A DNA stretch of 64,000 nucleotides from Occultella aeris (GTDB lineage: Bacteria; Actinomycetota; Actinomycetes; Actinomycetales; Beutenbergiaceae), in NCBI RefSeq assembly GCF_902703175.1, contig NZ_CACRYJ010000067.1:1-64000 (forward strand), written 5' to 3'. How positions within the stretch are numbered: the stretch's first letter is position 1; each line of letters begins with the position of its first letter. A program made the position numbers and the translations under genes. Below the pieces are notes generated by a model. It was not told the origin of the DNA and made no database searches. It saw only the letters and a program-made list of their open reading frames with translations. Shown piece after piece: positions 61,360-64,000 of this stretch.

Positions 61360-62127
61360 TCATCGCACCTCCTGAAGTTCTGGGCGCATCACGAGGGAGA
61401 AGACCTCCGCGCGCAGGTCCGCGAATCGCGGCAGCCGCTTGGTGGTGAGCTGCCCGCGCGGGGTGGGCAAGTCAACGGCGATGTCCCGGATGAGTCGGCC
61501 CGGGCCGGCCGCGAGCACGAGGACCCGGTCGGCGAGGTACACCGACTCGTCGATGTCATGGGTGACGAGCGCGATGGTGACGCCGTACTCGTCCCGCAGC
61601 CGCAGCACCAGGTCCTCGAGGTCGGCCCGGGTCTGCGCGTCGACGGCAGCGAACGGCTCGTCCATGAGCAGCACCCTGGGCTCGGCGACGAGCGCCCTGG
61701 CGATCGCGACGCGCTGCTGCATGCCGCCGGAGAGCTGCCACGGATGCTTCGCGCCCTGCCCGGCGAGGCCCACGCTGGCGAGCACCCGCTCGATCCGCGC
61801 CTCCAGCACCGGCCGCGGCAGCTTCTGCGCGACCGCGGCCATGGCGAGGTTGCGCCGCACCGTGAGCCACGGGAACAGTGAGCGGCCGTAGTCCTGGAAC
61901 ACGACGCTGACGCCCTGCGGTGGGCCATCGACGGGGGTGTCGTCGAGGCGCACCACGCCCTCGCTCGGCGCGAGGAGGCCGGCCATCATCATCAGCAGGG
62001 TGCTCTTGCCGCAGCCCGAGGGCCCGACGATCGTGACGAACTCCCCCTGCCCGATCTTGATGGAGACGGGTTCGAGCGCGAGGTGCTCGCCGTAGCGCTT
62101 GGCGAGTCCGTCGACAGTGATGTCCAT
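61360..62127 (-). CDS. ABC transporter ATPase, SsuB/TauB/NitT type
   Basis: This 255-residue ATPase has Walker A GPSGCGKST, Q-loop VVFQDYGRSLFPW, signature LSGGMQQRVAIA, Walker B VLLMDEPFAAVD and H-loop LVTHDIDESVYLADRV. The FPWLTV and DEPFAAVDAQTR stretches are typical of the nitrate/sulfonate/taurine class. AAGGA lies five bases before the ATG. It serves the two adjacent permeases. Confidence 0.92.
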   Translation of the reverse strand: MDITVDGLAKRYGEHLALEPVSIKIGQGEFVTIVGPSGCGKSTLLMMMAGLLAPSEGVVRLDDTPVDGPPQGVSVVFQDYGRSLFPWLTVRRNLAMAAVAQKLPRPVLEARIERVLASVGLAGQGAKHPWQLSGGMQQRVAIARALVAEPRVLLMDEPFAAVDAQTRADLEDLVLRLRDEYGVTIALVTHDIDESVYLADRVLVLAAGPGRLIRDIAVDLPTPRGQLTTKRLPRFADLRAEVFSLVMRPELQEVR

Positions 62128-62147
62128 GGATGTCCTTCGGAAGAGGT

Positions 62148-63053
62148 TCAGAGGGAGGCGAGGCCGGTGCGCCGCTGCCAGCGCAGCAGCCGCCGCTCGA
62201 GCAGGTCCACGGCGGCGTTGAGGGCGATGCCGATGAGGGCGATCAGCAGGAACGCGGACCACATCTCGCGGTAGCGGAACGTCTGCTGGTAGAGCGCCAC
62301 GTCGTGGCCGAGGCCCGCTGTGGTGGCGTACAGCTCGGCGACGATCATCAGGATGAGGCCGAATCCGAGGCTGATCCGCAGGCCGGCGAGGATGTGCGGA
62401 GCCGCCGCGGGCAGGATCACCCGCAGGTACAGGACCGGCCGCGGCAGGCGCATGCTGCGCGCCGCCCGCAGCCAACTCGGGTCCACCCCGGCCACGCCGT
62501 CGGCGGTGTTCACCGCGATGAGCCACATGCTGCCGAACGTGATGAGGAAGATGTTCATGGCCTCGGTGATGCCGAAGAACTGCAGCGCGATCGGTAGCAG
62601 CGCGGCGTTCGGCACGGACATCCAGAACCGGATGACCGGGCTGTAGAGGTGGCGCGCGACCCGGCTGCGGCCCAGCACCACCCCGATGGCGACGCCGAGT
62701 ACCGCGGCCAGCAGCCAGCCCCGCGCGAGCCGGGACAGGCTCACCGGCACGCTCTCGAGGAACCGGTCGGAGGCGAACAGGGTCTGCGGCCGGGCGGCGA
62801 ACCAGTCCTGGCCGAACTGGCCGAGGACGACCGAGAACGGTGGGAAGAACACGCTCGGCGAGAGGCGCGCCACGATCTCCCATGCCACCAGCAGCGCTGC
62901 GAGCAGCCAGAGCGAGCCGACGGCGCTCAATGCTCGCCGAGTCCGTGCTCCCGTTCGCCGATGCCCGACGGCGGAGGTCGCGGCCGCCGGGTCGGTCGCC
63001 GACGCGGTGGTCGCCGCTGCCGTGGTCGACGCGGTGCCGGTCGCCTTGGTCAT
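62148..63053 (-). CDS. ABC transporter permease, SsuC/TauC type (a)
   Basis: This 301-residue permease has an Ala/Thr-rich N-terminal tail, six helices and the class coupling loop LRAARSMRLPRPVLYLRVILPAA. The ATG at 63053 has GAGG six bases upstream; the TTG at 63068 would put that site inside the gene. It overlaps nothing but follows permease b by a few bases. Confidence 0.9.
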   Translation of the reverse strand: MTKATGTASTTAAATTASATDPAAATSAVGHRRTGARTRRALSAVGSLWLLAALLVAWEIVARLSPSVFFPPFSVVLGQFGQDWFAARPQTLFASDRFLESVPVSLSRLARGWLLAAVLGVAIGVVLGRSRVARHLYSPVIRFWMSVPNAALLPIALQFFGITEAMNIFLITFGSMWLIAVNTADGVAGVDPSWLRAARSMRLPRPVLYLRVILPAAAPHILAGLRISLGFGLILMIVAELYATTAGLGHDVALYQQTFRYREMWSAFLLIALIGIALNAAVDLLERRLLRWQRRTGLASL

Positions 63054-63060
63054 GGTCGCC

Positions 63061-63948
63061 TCAGACAAGGTGGATCCTCGCGATCGTGCGCCGTTCGGCG
63101 AGCGTGAGCAGCCCGTACAGGGCCATCCCGACCACGCCGATCACCGTGATGCAGGCGTACGCCATGTCGATCCGTAGCGCCTGCTGGTACTGGACCAGGA
63201 TCAGCCCGGCGCCGCTGCGCCCGCCGAGCAGCTCGGCGCTCACGACCACCACCAACGCGATGCCGGACGCCACCCGGATGCCCGTGACGATCGCGGGCGT
63301 GGCCGAGGGCAGCACGAGCCAGGCCCAGCGTCGCCACCACGGCCAGTGCATGGACCGGGCCGCGTCGATCCGCATCGGCTCGGTGCCGGCGACGCCGTAG
63401 ATGGTGTTGATGAGCACGATCGGTGCCACCGCGTAGACCGCGACCGCGCCCTTCATCGCGGGGCCGAGCCCGAACAGCAGGATCGCGAGCGGGATGAGCG
63501 CGGTGGACGGGATCGAGCGCAGTGCGTTGACGGCCACCATGGCCGGCCTCGCGAGCCAGGGCACGGTGCCGATGAGGACACCGAGGACGATGGCGACGGC
63601 GGAGGCCAGGGCGAGCGCGCCGAGCCAGGTGAGCAGAGTGTCGGCCAGGCCCGCGTGCAGGTCCGGGTCGGCGAGCACCAGCGGCAGGCTCGTGGCCACG
63701 GCCGTCGGTGACGGCAGGGAGCGTTCCGAGACGAGACCGGTCGCCGTGATCATTGCCCAGCCTGCGATCACGGTGCCGGTGCCGACAATGCCGAGCAGCA
63801 CGGGTGCGATCGTGGCGCGGTGGCGGGCCCAAGCAGCCCCGACAGCCGTGCGCAGCCCCCGCACCGGCCGCGCCACGCCGTCGGGCACCAGAGGGTGACC
63901 GGCGGCGCGACGCGCCGAAGCCGCGGGTGCGACGAGCCGTCCGCTCAT
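63061..63948 (-). CDS. ABC transporter permease, SsuC/TauC type (b)
   Basis: This 295-residue permease has six helices. The coupling loop reads IDAARSMHWPWWRRWAWLVLPSA and the segment SIPSTALIPLAILLFGLGP is typical of the class. Two different permeases with one ATPase suggest a heterodimeric channel. The start overlaps the upstream stop by one base (TGATG). Confidence 0.9.
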   Translation of the reverse strand: MSGRLVAPAASARRAAGHPLVPDGVARPVRGLRTAVGAAWARHRATIAPVLLGIVGTGTVIAGWAMITATGLVSERSLPSPTAVATSLPLVLADPDLHAGLADTLLTWLGALALASAVAIVLGVLIGTVPWLARPAMVAVNALRSIPSTALIPLAILLFGLGPAMKGAVAVYAVAPIVLINTIYGVAGTEPMRIDAARSMHWPWWRRWAWLVLPSATPAIVTGIRVASGIALVVVVSAELLGGRSGAGLILVQYQQALRIDMAYACITVIGVVGMALYGLLTLAERRTIARIHLV

Positions 63949-64000
63949 CAGGCGCGGGCGCTCTCGGGCAGGACCGCGTCGGTGTCGACGGCGCCGATCA
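63948..64000 (-). CDS. C-terminal end of an ABC substrate-binding protein (partial)
   Basis: Only 17 residues before the stop are in the window, ending AVDTDAVLPESARA. The position upstream of two NitT/TauT-type permeases and the ending resemble SsuA/NMT1-like binding proteins. The rest lies beyond the right edge. Confidence 0.6.
   Translation of the reverse strand, partial: IGAVDTDAVLPESARA

Noticed and set aside
1-64000. CRISPR arrays, tRNA or rRNA genes, insertion sequences, integrases or prophage genes
   Set aside because: Intergenic gaps are short, and none contains regular spaced repeats, tRNA-like cloverleaf sequence or transposase motifs.

Overview
The window is high-GC actinobacterial chromosome. 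GTG and TTG starts are frequent, neighbouring genes often overlap as ATGA or GTGA, and gene density is very high. The gene families (a fused E2 of the sucB/dlaT type, a DUF4191 protein beside lipA, PadR, LacI and XRE-cupin regulators, LplBC-type sugar transporters) suggest Micrococcales. No rRNA, tRNA, CRISPR array, insertion sequence or integrase was seen.

Backbone. The series pepA (0.9 kb), lpdA, sucB/dlaT, TIGR01777 epimerase (6.0 kb), lipB, lipA, DUF4191 (24.5-27.0 kb), RDD protein and glnA (31.4-33.4 kb) has the same order as the Mycobacterium tuberculosis Rv2213-Rv2220 block. These genes make lipoyl-dependent dehydrogenase complexes, lipoylate them and assimilate ammonium. Here two blocks split the series: about 17.5 kb (6.9-24.4) between the epimerase and lipB, and about 4.4 kb (27.1-31.4) between DUF4191 and RDD.

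First block. It holds a type II NADH dehydrogenase, a membrane pseudokinase and a PadR/membrane protein pair. Next comes a plant-polysaccharide locus: two GH43 glycosidases, an unrecognised 759-residue protein, a three-gene LplABC-type ABC importer without its own ATPase, and a LacI regulator with candidate operators. The block ends with a histidine phosphatase and an isolated, degenerate cytochrome b (QcrB-like). Second block: an orphan protein with the N-terminal signature of contractile-injection-system cargo, a sulfide:quinone-reductase-like flavoprotein, a methyltransferase and a Phd/VapC toxin-antitoxin pair.

33.5-43.8 kb is a detoxification and redox neighbourhood. It has a LysR regulator diverging from three unlike aldo-keto reductases, a VOC protein, a four-gene operon of hydrolases and reductases behind an AraC regulator, and a secreted erythromycin-esterase-family protein. 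43.8-49.9 kb carries two NarL-type histidine kinases, two response regulators and three membrane proteins. The 16-bp box TACGTC-N4-GACGTA occurs three times in this region.

49.9-55.7 kb is a dipeptide-type ABC importer with both ATPases fused, divergent from a DUF1028 Ntn-hydrolase. 55.7-60.3 kb has repeat-rich convergent DNA, two XRE-cupin regulators, an I36-like secreted protein, a DinB/beta-helix protein and a second haloalkane-dehalogenase-like hydrolase. 60.4-64.0 kb is a MetF-like protein with an SsuABC/NitT-type importer whose binding-protein gene runs off the right edge.
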